Source: Streptosporangiaceae bacterium
Lineage (GTDB): Bacteria > Actinomycetota > Actinomycetes > Streptosporangiales > Streptosporangiaceae
DNA: 64,000 nt
NCBI GenBank assembly: GCA_019239975.1
Contig: JAFAZE010000035.1
Location: 1-64,000 of the forward strand
Direction of reading: 5' to 3'
The notes below the pieces were generated by a model. The model did not search any database. It was not told the origin of the DNA and was given only the letters and a program-made list of their open reading frames with translations. Below, piece by piece: positions 1 to 9,100 of the stretch. A program made the position numbers and the translations under genes. The number at the start of each line of letters is the position of its first letter. Positions within the stretch are counted from its first letter, which is position 1.

Positions 1-89
1 CCCGCCCCACCGGCCGTACCCGCCGTACCCCCCACCCGCCGTACACCCCGCCCGCGCCCGCCCCTCGCCCGCCCGCACGCCCCAAGCGC

Positions 90-144
90 GGGGCCGCTGG
101 CGCATATGGCCCCGCCCAGTGGGGCCGATTGCGCCAGCGGCCCC
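90..144. repeat. 55-bp palindromic repeat, copy 1 (inverted orientation)
   Basis: Imperfect 55-bp palindrome with 14-bp perfect outer arms (ggggccgctggcgc / gcgccagcggcccc) and an inner ggcccc/ggggcc hairpin. Its reverse complement differs from copy 2 (1165-1219) at only two positions. It lies upstream of the nuclease-like gene at 190 and opposes copy 2, so the gene is bracketed by inverted copies. There is no T-tract, so a simple terminator role is unproven; a REP-like dispersed element is the closest description. Confidence 0.85.
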
Positions 145-189
145 GCCTGGACCGCCCGTTTTGTCAGAGGGCGGTGACATTGTGTCCGC

Positions 190-1155
190 ATGCGGAATGG
201 GTCTGTAGTTGATTTTGAGCGGCTGAACCGAACGCTCGAGGCGCAACATCAGGTGATCCGGAGATCGCAGGCGCTGTCGTGCGGCGTGCCGCACACCACC
301 GTCGACCGCCGGATAGCACCGGGAGGCGCATGGCAGGTGCTGCTGCCCGGTGTCTACCTCGCGGTCACCGGAGCGGTCACGCAGTTGCAGCGCGAGGTGG
401 CGGCGCTGCTCCACGCGGGCGAGCACGGCGTGATCACGGGTCCGTCCGCGGTGCGGCTTCACCGTCTGCGGTCGCCAGGACCGGATACGGTCGACGTCCT
501 CGTGCCGGTATCGGTGCGGCGGCAAAGCGCGGGCTTTGCGCGGTTGCACCGAACGGAGCGCATGCCAAGGACCTGGTGTGCCGCCGGCCCGGTGCGGTTC
601 GCGGAGGTCCCCAGGGCGGTGTCGGATACGGCCCGGATCCTTGCTCGCCTGGACGATGTGCGCGCGGTTGTCTGCGAGGCGGTTCAGCGACGGGCCTGCA
701 GCGTGCATGACCTGCTCGCCGAGCTGGGCGAAGGACCGTCCGCTGGCTCCGCGCTGCTGCGCCGCGCGCTGGCGGAGGCGGGCGACGGCGTCCGGTCGGT
801 GGCCGAGGGCGATTTTCGGCGGCTGATCATCCGCGGCCGGCTGCCCAAGCCGATGTTCAACGCGAAGCTTTTCACCCTTGACGGAACCTTTATCGCCATG
901 GTCGATGCCTGGTGGCAGGACGCAGGGGTCGCGGCCGAGGTCGACTCGCGCGCCTACCATCTGTCGCCCGACGCGCAGGACCGTGACCGGAAGCGCCACG
1001 CCAGGCTCGCCAAGTACGGCGTGTTCCCGCTGCATTTCGCTCCCCACCGAATCAGGACTGAGGGCCACGAGGTCCTGGAGGAGATCCGGTCCACAATCGA
1101 GAAAGGGCTTCAGCGTCCCCCGTTGCCCATAGTCGCGATCCCGCCAGAGCGGTAG
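190..1155 (+). CDS. AbiEi-like winged-helix plus DUF559-type nuclease-fold protein
   Basis: 321 aa. Residues about 18-60 look like the AbiEi-type antitoxin N-terminal winged helix (a short HTH followed by 'LLPGVYL'). Residues about 200-310 look like a DUF559/Vsr-type PD-(D/E)XK fold: E206, then D239 in 'MVDAWW', then E250-V-D252, then a basic helix (RDRKRHARL). Such proteins are common in actinobacteria and usually stand alone; their function is not established, and membership is judged from pattern alone. No partner toxin (AbiEii) is adjacent; the nucleotidyltransferase at 61.5 kb is far away. The gene is isolated and bracketed by inverted 55-bp repeats at 90-144 and 1165-1219. The ATG at 190 is used; no strong ribosome site is seen. 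Confidence 0.7.
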   Translation: MRNGSVVDFERLNRTLEAQHQVIRRSQALSCGVPHTTVDRRIAPGGAWQVLLPGVYLAVTGAVTQLQREVAALLHAGEHGVITGPSAVRLHRLRSPGPDTVDVLVPVSVRRQSAGFARLHRTERMPRTWCAAGPVRFAEVPRAVSDTARILARLDDVRAVVCEAVQRRACSVHDLLAELGEGPSAGSALLRRALAEAGDGVRSVAEGDFRRLIIRGRLPKPMFNAKLFTLDGTFIAMVDAWWQDAGVAAEVDSRAYHLSPDAQDRDRKRHARLAKYGVFPLHFAPHRIRTEGHEVLEEIRSTIEKGLQRPPLPIVAIPPER

Positions 1156-1164
1156 GCCGCCGGC

Positions 1165-1219
1165 GGGGCCGCTGGCGTAACCGGCCCCACTGGGCGGGGC
1201 CATATGCGCCAGCGGCCCC
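1165..1219. repeat. 55-bp palindromic repeat, copy 2
   Basis: Same element as 90-144 but in the opposite orientation, 10 bp after the stop of the nuclease-like gene. Outer arms ggggccgctggcg / cgccagcggcccc, with an inner hairpin around 1184-1200. It could fold as a strong transcript 3' end, but no T-run follows. Confidence 0.85.
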
Positions 1220-1340
1220 GCCCAGTGGAGCCGCCCGGTGGGGGCGCCGGGGGGCCACCAGGGGGCTGGCCCGCGGTGCGTAACGGAGGAATCCGCCACA
1301 CTTCCTTGCACGGCGGGCGGGCAGTGCCGATACTCCTCTC

Positions 1341-2063
1341 ATGGCCGGGTCCACGGCGGAGGCGCCGACATCCCCCGATCTCGTCACGCGCGCGTCCGAC
1401 GCCGAGCGCGAGAAGGCGGTGGACGAGCTCAAGGAACAGTTCGTCGCCGGACGGCTTTCCCAGGAGACGTTCCTGCACCGCATGCAGTCGGCTCTGGGCG
1501 CGCGGCACCGGGAGGAGCTGCCGCCGCTGCTGGCGGACCTGCCACCCGCCGGCGGGCCAGCGGGGCTGCTGAGCCGGTTCCGCGCGGGGATCGCGGTCCG
1601 GGCCGCCTCGGCCCGCGACACGCTGGCAGACGCGGCGGCGGGCGCGCGGGACGCCGTCGGCGCCGCCGTCCGCGATATATCCCCGGGCGCCGTCGCCCGC
1701 CGGCGTCGCGCCGCCCCGTATCCCGTCCCGCCGGCGGCACGTCCCGGCGGCCATGAACCCGTTCCGCTCCCGTTCCCGCGCGGCGCCGCACGAGTCTTCA
1801 CGATCGGCCGGGACGCAGGATGTGACCTGTTCATCGGGGACATGACGGTCTCCCGCGTGCACGCGAAACTGGAGCGCGGGCACGGCGCCGGCGGTGACTG
1901 GGTGGTCACGGACCTTGGCTCCACGAACGGGACGAGGGTGAACGGCTGGCGCGTCCGCGATCCCGTCCCGGTGCGGCCGGGAGACCGGGTCCGCTTCGGC
2001 GAGGCGGAGTTTCTGATCCCGGGGGCGGAGCCCCCGGTTACCCGCTCACAGTCCTCGCCGTAG
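1341..2063 (+). CDS. DUF1707 and FHA domain protein
   Basis: 240 aa. Residues about 14-66 form a DUF1707 (SHOCT-like) domain, recognised by 'ASDAEREKAVDELKEQF' and the following helix. A proline/alanine/arginine-rich linker follows. Residues about 150-232 form a forkhead-associated domain with the phosphothreonine-binding signature: G-R-D, S-R-V-H and GSTNGT. FHA domains bind phosphothreonine, so the protein is probably a cytoplasmic reader of Ser/Thr-kinase signalling. No kinase gene is adjacent, so the partner is unknown. The ATG at 1341 is the only start that keeps the whole DUF1707 domain. Confidence 0.85.
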   Translation: MAGSTAEAPTSPDLVTRASDAEREKAVDELKEQFVAGRLSQETFLHRMQSALGARHREELPPLLADLPPAGGPAGLLSRFRAGIAVRAASARDTLADAAAGARDAVGAAVRDISPGAVARRRRAAPYPVPPAARPGGHEPVPLPFPRGAARVFTIGRDAGCDLFIGDMTVSRVHAKLERGHGAGGDWVVTDLGSTNGTRVNGWRVRDPVPVRPGDRVRFGEAEFLIPGAEPPVTRSQSSP

Positions 2064-2155
2064 CATCGCGCTGCCGGGGCCCGTGGGGCTCCGTGGGGCC
2101 CCGCGGGCCGCACGATCGTCGTTCATTGCCGTGTGGTGCTTTAAAGTCGGGAAGC

Positions 2156-2950
2156 GTGACCACCGTTCTGCTCGTCCGGCACGGGCTCACCGCGACCACC
2201 GGGCATGTGCTGACCGGCTGGCTGCCCGGCATCGGCCTCGACGACCGGGGACGCGATCAGGCGGCGGCGCTCGCCGCCCGGCTCGCCCCGCTGCCGCTCG
2301 ACGCGATCATCACCAGCCCGCTGGAGCGCTGCCGGCAGACCGCCGAGCCGATCGCGGTCGCGCGCAACGGCCACCCGGCGGTGATCACCGAGGACCCGCG
2401 GCTTGGCGAGTGCCGCTACGGGGACTGGACCGGCAGGCCGCTCAGGAAGCTGGCCAGGGAGCCGCTCTGGCGGGTCGTCCAGGCGCACCCCAGCGCCGTC
2501 CGGTTCCCGGGCGCCGAAGGCGAGTCGATGCTGGACATGCAGCACCGGGCCGTGACGGCGGTGAGGGAGTGGAACGCCGCGCTCGGCAAGGACGCGACCT
2601 ACCTGATCTGTTCCCACGGGGACGTCATCAAGGCCATCGTGGCCGATAGCCTGGGATTGCACCTCGACCAGTGCCAGCGCATCCAGGCGGATCCCTGCTC
2701 GCTGACGGTGATCCGCTACACGCCGCTGCGGCCTTTCCTTGTCCGGATGAACGACAGAGGAGGTGGCGTGGAAGACCTCATGCCGCGCCGGGCGGCGGCA
2801 CACGGCGCCGCCGACAGCGACGCGGTGGTCGGCGGGGGAGACGGCACGACGCCCGGCCCCGCCCCTGTCCCCGCCGTCCCCGCGGTCCCCGCGGTCCCCG
2901 CGGTCCCCGCGGATGCTGGTCGTGGCGGCCCGGCCGACACGCGAGGATAG
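2156..2950 (+). CDS. Histidine phosphatase family protein (MSMEG_4193-type phosphoglycerate mutase-like)
   Basis: 264 aa from the GTG at 2156, which places the phosphatase core at the N-terminus (RHG at residues 8-10). An upstream start would add an unlikely low-complexity leader. The second catalytic histidine is in 'CSHGD'. The family is the MSMEG_4193-like branch, whose gene usually sits beside DUF3090, SCO1664-type genes and mshC; here the first two follow and mshC is not in the window. The substrate is unknown. The last ~65 residues are low complexity, with four to five 'PAV' repeats encoded by a 9-bp tandem repeat (ccccgcggt) at about 2867-2912. Confidence 0.85.
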   Translation: MTTVLLVRHGLTATTGHVLTGWLPGIGLDDRGRDQAAALAARLAPLPLDAIITSPLERCRQTAEPIAVARNGHPAVITEDPRLGECRYGDWTGRPLRKLAREPLWRVVQAHPSAVRFPGAEGESMLDMQHRAVTAVREWNAALGKDATYLICSHGDVIKAIVADSLGLHLDQCQRIQADPCSLTVIRYTPLRPFLVRMNDRGGGVEDLMPRRAAAHGAADSDAVVGGGDGTTPGPAPVPAVPAVPAVPAVPADAGRGGPADTRG

Positions 2951-2954
2951 GACT

Positions 2955-3515
2955 ATGCCGGTCTACTACTATGACCCGCCGGACAGGTTCGTCGCCGGCG
3001 CGGTCGGGCAGCCCGGGGAACGGACCTTCTACCTGCAGGCGAGTTCCCTTGGCCGCGTCACCAGCGTCGTGCTGGAGAAATTCCAGGTGACCCTGCTCGC
3101 CGAGCGCATCGACGAGCTGCTCGACGAGGTGCTGCGGCGTACCGGTGGCAGCACCGGGGTTCCGGCCTCCGCTCCCGCCGCGCTCCGCGATGACGGGCCG
3201 CTCGACCTGCCGCTGACCGAAGAGTTCCGCGTCGGCGCGATCGCGCTGGCGTGGGACAGCGACGGCGACCGGGTCGTCATCGAGGCACAGGAGGAGAGCG
3301 ACGAGCCGGTGGAGCCGCTCGCCGAGGACGTGCCGCCGGACGGGCCCGGGGTGCTGCGGGTGCGGATCTCGGCGGGCGCTGCCCGGGCGTTCGCGCAGCG
3401 CGCGCTGCGGCTGGTCGCCGCCGGCCGGCCGCCATGCCCGCTGTGCGGGCTGCCGCTGGATGCGGGCGGCCACATCTGCCCGCGGCAGAACGGCCACCGG
3501 GTAAGCCATGGCTGA
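2955..3515 (+). CDS. DUF3090 family protein with zinc-ribbon tail
   Basis: 186 aa. The start 'MPVYYYDPPDRF' is typical of the DUF3090 family. The C-terminal part ends in a probable zinc ribbon (CPLCG ... HICP at residues about 163-178). The family has no established biochemical role. The ATG is 4 bp after the stop of the preceding phosphatase gene, and the next gene overlaps it by 8 bp (ATGGCTGA), so the three genes are translationally coupled. The phosphatase/DUF3090/SCO1664 order is conserved in actinomycetes, which suggests a shared job. Confidence 0.9.
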   Translation: MPVYYYDPPDRFVAGAVGQPGERTFYLQASSLGRVTSVVLEKFQVTLLAERIDELLDEVLRRTGGSTGVPASAPAALRDDGPLDLPLTEEFRVGAIALAWDSDGDRVVIEAQEESDEPVEPLAEDVPPDGPGVLRVRISAGAARAFAQRALRLVAAGRPPCPLCGLPLDAGGHICPRQNGHRVSHG

Positions 3516-4263
3516 CCGGGCCACCGCGGGGGCGACCGGCGTCCCGGCCGGCGAGCACGCTGCGCTCGAGTTGCTCGAGCACGGGACGCTGGAGGTGGAA
3601 GGGCGGCTCGTGGACGCGTCGAACGCGACCCTGTACTGCAGGGTGCGCGGCGGCGGCGCCGAGGCCGCGTGCGTGTACAAGCCGGTCGCGGGCGAGCGGC
3701 CGCTGTGGGACTTCCCCGCCGGCACCCTGGCGGGCCGCGAGGTGGCCGCGTACGCGGTGTCCCGCTCCGCGGGCTGGAACATCGTGCCGCCGACCGTCAT
3801 GCGGGACGGGCCGTTCGGGCCCGGAATGTGCCAGCTGTGGATCGAGCCCGACCCGGGCGTCGATCTCCTCGCGCTCGCCCGCCGCACCGACCACGGCGGG
3901 CTGCGCGATATGGCGGTCTTCGACGCCGTGGTGAACAACGCCGACCGCAAGATCGGCCACCTGCTGCCGGTTCCCGACGGCCACCTGTACGGCTGCGACC
4001 ACGGCGTCTGCTTCGCCGAGGACTACAAGCTGCGAACCGTCCTGTGGCAGTGGCGCGGCAAGACCCTGCCGCGGCGCTCCGTCGAGGTGCTGCGCCGCCT
4101 GCAGGCCGAACTCGCCGAAGGCTGGCTGGCCGATGAGCTCGCCAGATGGCTGTCCACGGGCGAGCTCGGCGCCACCAGGATCCGGGTCGACAAGCTCCTC
4201 AAGCACCGCGTCCATCCCTATCCCCCCGAAGACTGGCCCGCCGTCCCCTGGCCTCCCGTCTAG
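3508..4263 (+). CDS. SCO1664 family protein (kinase-like fold)
   Basis: 251 aa. It matches the SCO1664 family, which is distantly related to the PI3/PI4-kinase fold: 'CVYKPVAGERPLWDFP' holds a nucleotide-loop lysine, 'DAVVNNADRKIGHLL' resembles the catalytic loop, and 'CDHGVCF' a metal-binding DHG-type motif. The substrate is unknown and activity is inferred from fold only. The gene overlaps DUF3090 by 8 bp. Its stop codon (TAG, 4261-4263) interlocks with the stop of the convergent esterase gene in a shared ctag at 4260-4263, so no transcription terminator can lie between them. Confidence 0.85.
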   Translation: MADRATAGATGVPAGEHAALELLEHGTLEVEGRLVDASNATLYCRVRGGGAEAACVYKPVAGERPLWDFPAGTLAGREVAAYAVSRSAGWNIVPPTVMRDGPFGPGMCQLWIEPDPGVDLLALARRTDHGGLRDMAVFDAVVNNADRKIGHLLPVPDGHLYGCDHGVCFAEDYKLRTVLWQWRGKTLPRRSVEVLRRLQAELAEGWLADELARWLSTGELGATRIRVDKLLKHRVHPYPPEDWPAVPWPPV

Positions 4264-5177
4264 GACGGGCTGGCTTCGCGGGCGGCGGACTGCTGCCAGT
4301 AGGCGGCGACGGAGGGCAGCGCGTCCTGCAGGGCCTCCAGCGCGAACGCCCAGCTGTGCGTGCCGGGCGCGACCCGTACGGTCGCGGGCACCTTGGCCTT
4401 CGCCAGCAGCCCGCCCATCCACTCGGCCTGGCCGCGGACGAGGGTCAGCGGGTCGCCGGAGTCCTCCTCCAGGATGACGTGCATCCCGCGCGCCCTGGCG
4501 GGGTGCGCGGACGGGTCGTTCCTGGCGACGGCCGCCGCGTCGCTCCCGAACATGCCCGACAGGTCGTTGATGATGAAGTAACCGTCGATCGAGAGAACCT
4601 GGCCGAACATCCCGGGGTTCTGCATTGCGATGTTCATCGCGCCGTACCCGCCCATCGAGAACCCCGCGATGACCCGGTTCGCCCGCGCCCGCCGGTGCGG
4701 GCCCTCCACCGCGGCGACGTCGGGGCCGACCACCCGCGACATCACCCGATCCGTCCCGTCGTAGGAGTTCGCCCACTCGGTGTCGGAATGGTGCTCGCCG
4801 TTGCCGTCCGGGCAGGCCACGACGAACGGCTCATAGCCCTGCCGGAGGCGCTGGTTCAGGATGTCCGCGAGGCCGCTGTCGAACGCCTGGCTCCCGTTGC
4901 CCGGGTAGCCGTGCAGCAGGTACATCACCGGGATGGACGCCGAATCCGGGCCGGGCGGCCGCCACACCCAGACCGGGTGCGGCGTCTTGTCCGACGGCCC
5001 GCGCACCTGGAACACGGTCACGGTCCCGCGCAGCCTCGACGTGATGCGCACGTCCGAGCTCGCCAGCCTGGTCACGCCCGAGGGGATGACCATGAGCACG
5101 CAGAAGACCGCGAACATGGCCATGAAGTCCGCCGAGCGTGACAGCCGGCGCGCCCTGGCGGAGCCGTGCCGCTGCAT
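4260..5177 (-). CDS. Membrane-anchored esterase-fold alpha/beta hydrolase
   Basis: 305 aa. A hydrophobic segment at residues about 18-38 suggests a signal anchor. The rest is an esterase-D/PHB-depolymerase/antigen-85-like hydrolase: 'YLLHGYPG' oxyanion region, nucleophile elbow GFSMGG, and a late histidine in 'GTHSW'. The enzyme probably acts outside the membrane on an ester or acyl substrate that cannot be named. The start is the ATG at 5177, 4 bp downstream of the PAC2 stop, which indicates an operon with that gene. Confidence 0.8.
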   Translation of the reverse strand: MQRHGSARARRLSRSADFMAMFAVFCVLMVIPSGVTRLASSDVRITSRLRGTVTVFQVRGPSDKTPHPVWVWRPPGPDSASIPVMYLLHGYPGNGSQAFDSGLADILNQRLRQGYEPFVVACPDGNGEHHSDTEWANSYDGTDRVMSRVVGPDVAAVEGPHRRARANRVIAGFSMGGYGAMNIAMQNPGMFGQVLSIDGYFIINDLSGMFGSDAAAVARNDPSAHPARARGMHVILEEDSGDPLTLVRGQAEWMGGLLAKAKVPATVRVAPGTHSWAFALEALQDALPSVAAYWQQSAAREASPS

Positions 5178-5181
5178 CGAA

Positions 5182-6042
5182 TCAGCCCGGTTCTCCCTGG
5201 TTGCCACGCCTGCGCAGGTAACGCTCGAACTCCCGCGCGATGGCGTCGCCGCTGGCCTCCGGGAGGTCGGTCGCGTCCTTCGCCTCCTCCAGGGTCCGTA
5301 CGTACTCCGCGACGTCGGAGTCCTGCTGGGCCAGCTCATCGACGCCGCGCTCCCAGGCGCGTGCCTCCTCCGGCAGGTCGGCCAGGGGCAGCGGCGCGTC
5401 GAGGACGTCCTCCACGCCACGCAGCAGCGCGAGCGTGGCCTTCGGGCTCGGCGCCTGCGCCACGTAGTGCGGCACCGACGCCCACAGCGAGACCGCCGGG
5501 ATCGACGCGCCCGCGCACGCGTGCTGCAGCACGCCGACGATGCCCGAGGATCCCTTGTAGTCCACCGGCTCCGCGCCCATGCCGCGCAGCAGCCGCAGGC
5601 TCGACCCGCTGGCCTGGACCGGCACCGGGCGGGTGTGCGGGGAGTCGGCGAGCAGCGCGCCGAGCACGATCACCAGCTCGACGCCGAGTTCGGTGAAGCC
5701 CTCGATCAGCTCGTCGGTGAAGGCGCGCCAGCGCATGTTGGGCTCGACGCCGTGCACGAGCACGATGTCCCGCGGCAGGCCGGTGGCCCCGGCGCGAGCC
5801 AGCGAAAGCCTCGTCGTCGGCCAGACCAGGCGCTCGGTCTTGCCGCCGCTGACCTCGATCACCGGCCGGTTCACCTGGAAGTCGTAGAAGTCCTCCGGGT
5901 CGATGGCGCCGACCGGCGCCGACTGCCAGGCTATGCCGAGGTGGTTCACCACGCCGCTGGCGGCTTCCGCCGCGTCATTCCAGCCCTCGAAGGCGGCGAT
6001 GGCCACCGGGCTGTCAAGCGTGCCGATGTCGCTGAACTTGAT
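5182..6042 (-). CDS. PAC2 family protein
   Basis: PAC2 (proteasome-assembly-chaperone-like) family; the core signature 'AAFEGWNDA' is near the N-terminus. In archaea and eukaryotes the fold helps proteasome assembly; the bacterial role is not established. The first usable standard start is GTG at 6006 (274 aa) but it has no ribosome site. A perfect AGGAGG lies 9 nt before an in-frame ATC at 6042, which would give an N-terminus 'IKFSDIGTLDSPVAIAAFEG' aligning with my recollection of homologues that start with Met-Ile/Val-Glu-Phe. I therefore propose a rare AUC start (286 aa). Confidence 0.8.
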   Translation of the reverse strand: MKFSDIGTLDSPVAIAAFEGWNDAAEAASGVVNHLGIAWQSAPVGAIDPEDFYDFQVNRPVIEVSGGKTERLVWPTTRLSLARAGATGLPRDIVLVHGVEPNMRWRAFTDELIEGFTELGVELVIVLGALLADSPHTRPVPVQASGSSLRLLRGMGAEPVDYKGSSGIVGVLQHACAGASIPAVSLWASVPHYVAQAPSPKATLALLRGVEDVLDAPLPLADLPEEARAWERGVDELAQQDSDVAEYVRTLEEAKDATDLPEASGDAIAREFERYLRRRGNQGEPG

Positions 6043-6191
6043 GGCTTTCCACCTCCTGATCGCCGGACCTGCCGCCTGTCACTACCAGCCTACGTTGCCG
6101 GCCGGCCTCAGCGCGTGACCAGGCCGGCGATGGCGTGCCGGGCGGACAAAAGCAGCAGTGATACCGGTGCTGTCCGTAGACTAGGGAAGCT

Positions 6192-9100
6192 ATGGGCGGG
6201 CTGGCGGCCAATCAGGGTACTGAACGGGCGGTGGAGCTTCGATCGGCTCTTGCCGAGCGCGTCGTCGTGGCCGACGGCGCGATGGGCACGATGCTGCAGG
6301 CAAGCGAGGCCACCGCCGACGATTTCGGCGGCCTGGAGGGCTGCAACGAGATCCTCAACTCCACGCGCCCGGACATCGTGCGGTCCGTGCACAAGGCGTA
6401 CCTGGCCGCCGGCGCCGACTGCGTCACCACCAACACGTTCGGCGCGAACCTGGGCAACCTCGGCGAGTACGGGATACCGGAGAGGATCGGCGAGCTGTCC
6501 GAGCTGGGCGCCATGCTGGCCAGGGAAACCGCCGACCGGTTCGCGACCGGGGACAGGCCCCGGTGGGTCCTGGGCTCGATCGGCCCCGGCACCAAGCTGC
6601 CGACGCTCGGCCATGTGACGTTCCGCGAGCTGCGCGACTCCTACCAGGAGAATGCCGAGGGCCTGCTGCGCGGCGGCGCCGACGCGCTGATCATCGAGAC
6701 CTGCCCCGACCTGCTCCAGGCCAAGGCCGCGGTCATAGGCGCCAAACGGGCGGTGGCCCGGCTCGCACCGCACGCCCTTGTGATAGCGCAGCTGACCATC
6801 GAGACCTCGGGCACGATGCTGCTCGGCACCGAGATCGGCGCCGCGCTGACGGCGCTCGAGCCCCTCGGCATCGACATGATCGGGCTGAACTGCGCGACAG
6901 GGCCCGGCGAGATGAGCGAGCACCTGCGCTACCTCGCGGCGCACTCGCGGATACCGCTGTCCTGCGAGCCGAACGCCGGCCTGCCGGAGCTCAGCGCCGT
7001 CGGCGCGCACTACCCGCTGACCCCCGCGCAGCTCGCCGACGCCCATGACAGGTTCACCAGGGAGTTCGGGCTGTCGCTGGCGGGCGGCTGCTGCGGCACC
7101 ACGCCCGAGCACATCGCGGCGGTCGCGGAGCGGGTCGGCGGCCGCGAGCTGGCCAGGCGCAGGCCGCGCCCGGAGCCCGGCGTCGCGTCGCTGTACAGCC
7201 ACGTCCCGTTCCGCCAGGACACCGCGTTCCTGGCGATCGGCGAGCGGACCAACGCGAACGGGTCGAAGGCGTTCCGCGAGGCGATGACCGAGGGCCGGTA
7301 CGAGGACTGCGTCGCGATCGCGCGCGGGCAGACCAGGGACGGCGCGCACCTGCTCGACGTGTGCGTCGACTACGTGGGCCGGGACGGCGTCCGGGACATG
7401 CGGGAGATCGCGGGCAGGCTCGCCACCGCCGCGACGCTGCCGCTCGTCCTCGACTCCACCGAGCCGTCGGTCATCGAGGCGGGCCTCGAGCTGATCGGCG
7501 GCCGCACGGTGATCAACTCGGTCAACTACGAGGACGGCGACGGGCCGAAGTCACGCACCGCCCGGGTGATGCCCATGGTCCGCGAGCACGGCGCCGCCGT
7601 GATCGCGCTCACGATCGACGAGAACGGGCAGGCGCGCACCGCGGATTGGAAGCTCGCCGTCGCCACCCGGCTGATCGAGGACCTGACGGGGAACTGGGGC
7701 ATGCGCCTCGAGGACATCATCGTCGACTGCCTGACGTTCCCGATCGCCACCGGGCAGGAGGAGACAAGGCGGGACGCGCTGGAGACGATCGAGGCGATCG
7801 CGGCGCTGAAGCGCCGCTACCCGGACGTGCAGACGACGCTCGGCATCTCCAACGTGTCGTTCGGCCTGAAGCCGGCCGCGCGGGCGGTGCTGAACTCGGT
7901 CTTCCTCGCCGAGTGCGTGCGGGCCGGCCTGGACTCCGCGATCGTGCACCCGTCGCGGATCGTGCCCCTGGCCCGCATCCCGGACGAGCAGCGGCAGGTC
8001 GCCCTGGACCTCGTCTACGACCGGCGCCGGGACGGCTACGACCCGCTCGCGAGGCTGCTGGAGCTGTTCGAGGGCGCCGGCACCGCGGAGCTGAAGGCCG
8101 GGCGCGCCGCCGAGCTGGCGGCGCTGCCGCTGTGGGAGCGGCTGAAGCGGCGGATCATCGACGGCGAGCGGAACGGCCTCGAGGGGGACCTGGAGGAGGC
8201 GCTGGCGCAGCGTCCCGCGCTGGCCATCGTCAACGACGTGCTGCTCGACGGCATGAAGACGGTCGGTGACCTGTTCGGCTCCGGCCAGATGCAGCTGCCG
8301 TTCGTGCTGCAGTCCGCCGAGGTGATGAAGGCGGCGGTCGGCTACCTCGAGCCGCACATGGACCGGTCGGGGGAGTCCGGCCGCGGCACGATCGTGCTCG
8401 CCACGGTCAAGGGCGACGTGCACGACATCGGCAAGAACCTGGTCGACATCATCTTGTCCAACAACGGCTACGACGTCGTCAACATCGGCATCAAGCAGCC
8501 GATCTCGGCGATCATCGCCGCGGCCGAGGAGCACGACGCCGACGTGATCGGCATGTCCGGCCTGCTGGTCAAGTCGACGGTGGTCATGCGTGACAACCTC
8601 GCCGAGCTGAATTCCCGCGGCCTGGCCGGCCGCTGGCCGGTGCTGCTCGGCGGCGCCGCGCTGACCCGCGCCTACGTGGAGCAGGACCTGGCCGCGCTGT
8701 TCTCCGGCGAGGTGCGCTACGCGCGGGACGCCTTCGAGGGACTGCGCCTGATGGACGCGGCGATGGCCGTCAAGCGCGGCGAGCCCGGCGCCGCGCTCCC
8801 CGAGCGGCGCACCCGCCGCGTCCGTCAGCGCCCGTCCTCCGGCGAGCTCGCCGGCCAGGGACCCGATGACGCATCGGATCCCGCCGGAGGGACCCGGTGG
8901 CGCAGCGGGTCCCCGGAGAAAGACGTTGCCGGGGGAGACACCACCGCCCGTTCCGGCATATCAAAAGATTTTCCCGTGCCGGAGCCGCCGTTCTGGGGGA
9001 CGCGGGTCATCAAGGGCATACCGCTCGCCGAGTACGCGGCCTTCCTGGACGAGCGCGCCACGTTCATGGGGCAGTGGGGCCTCAAGCCCGGCAGGGGCCA

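Noticed and set aside
6007..6191. Possible cobalamin riboswitch before metH.
   Set aside because: The leader is short and no B12-box-like conserved segment could be recognised.
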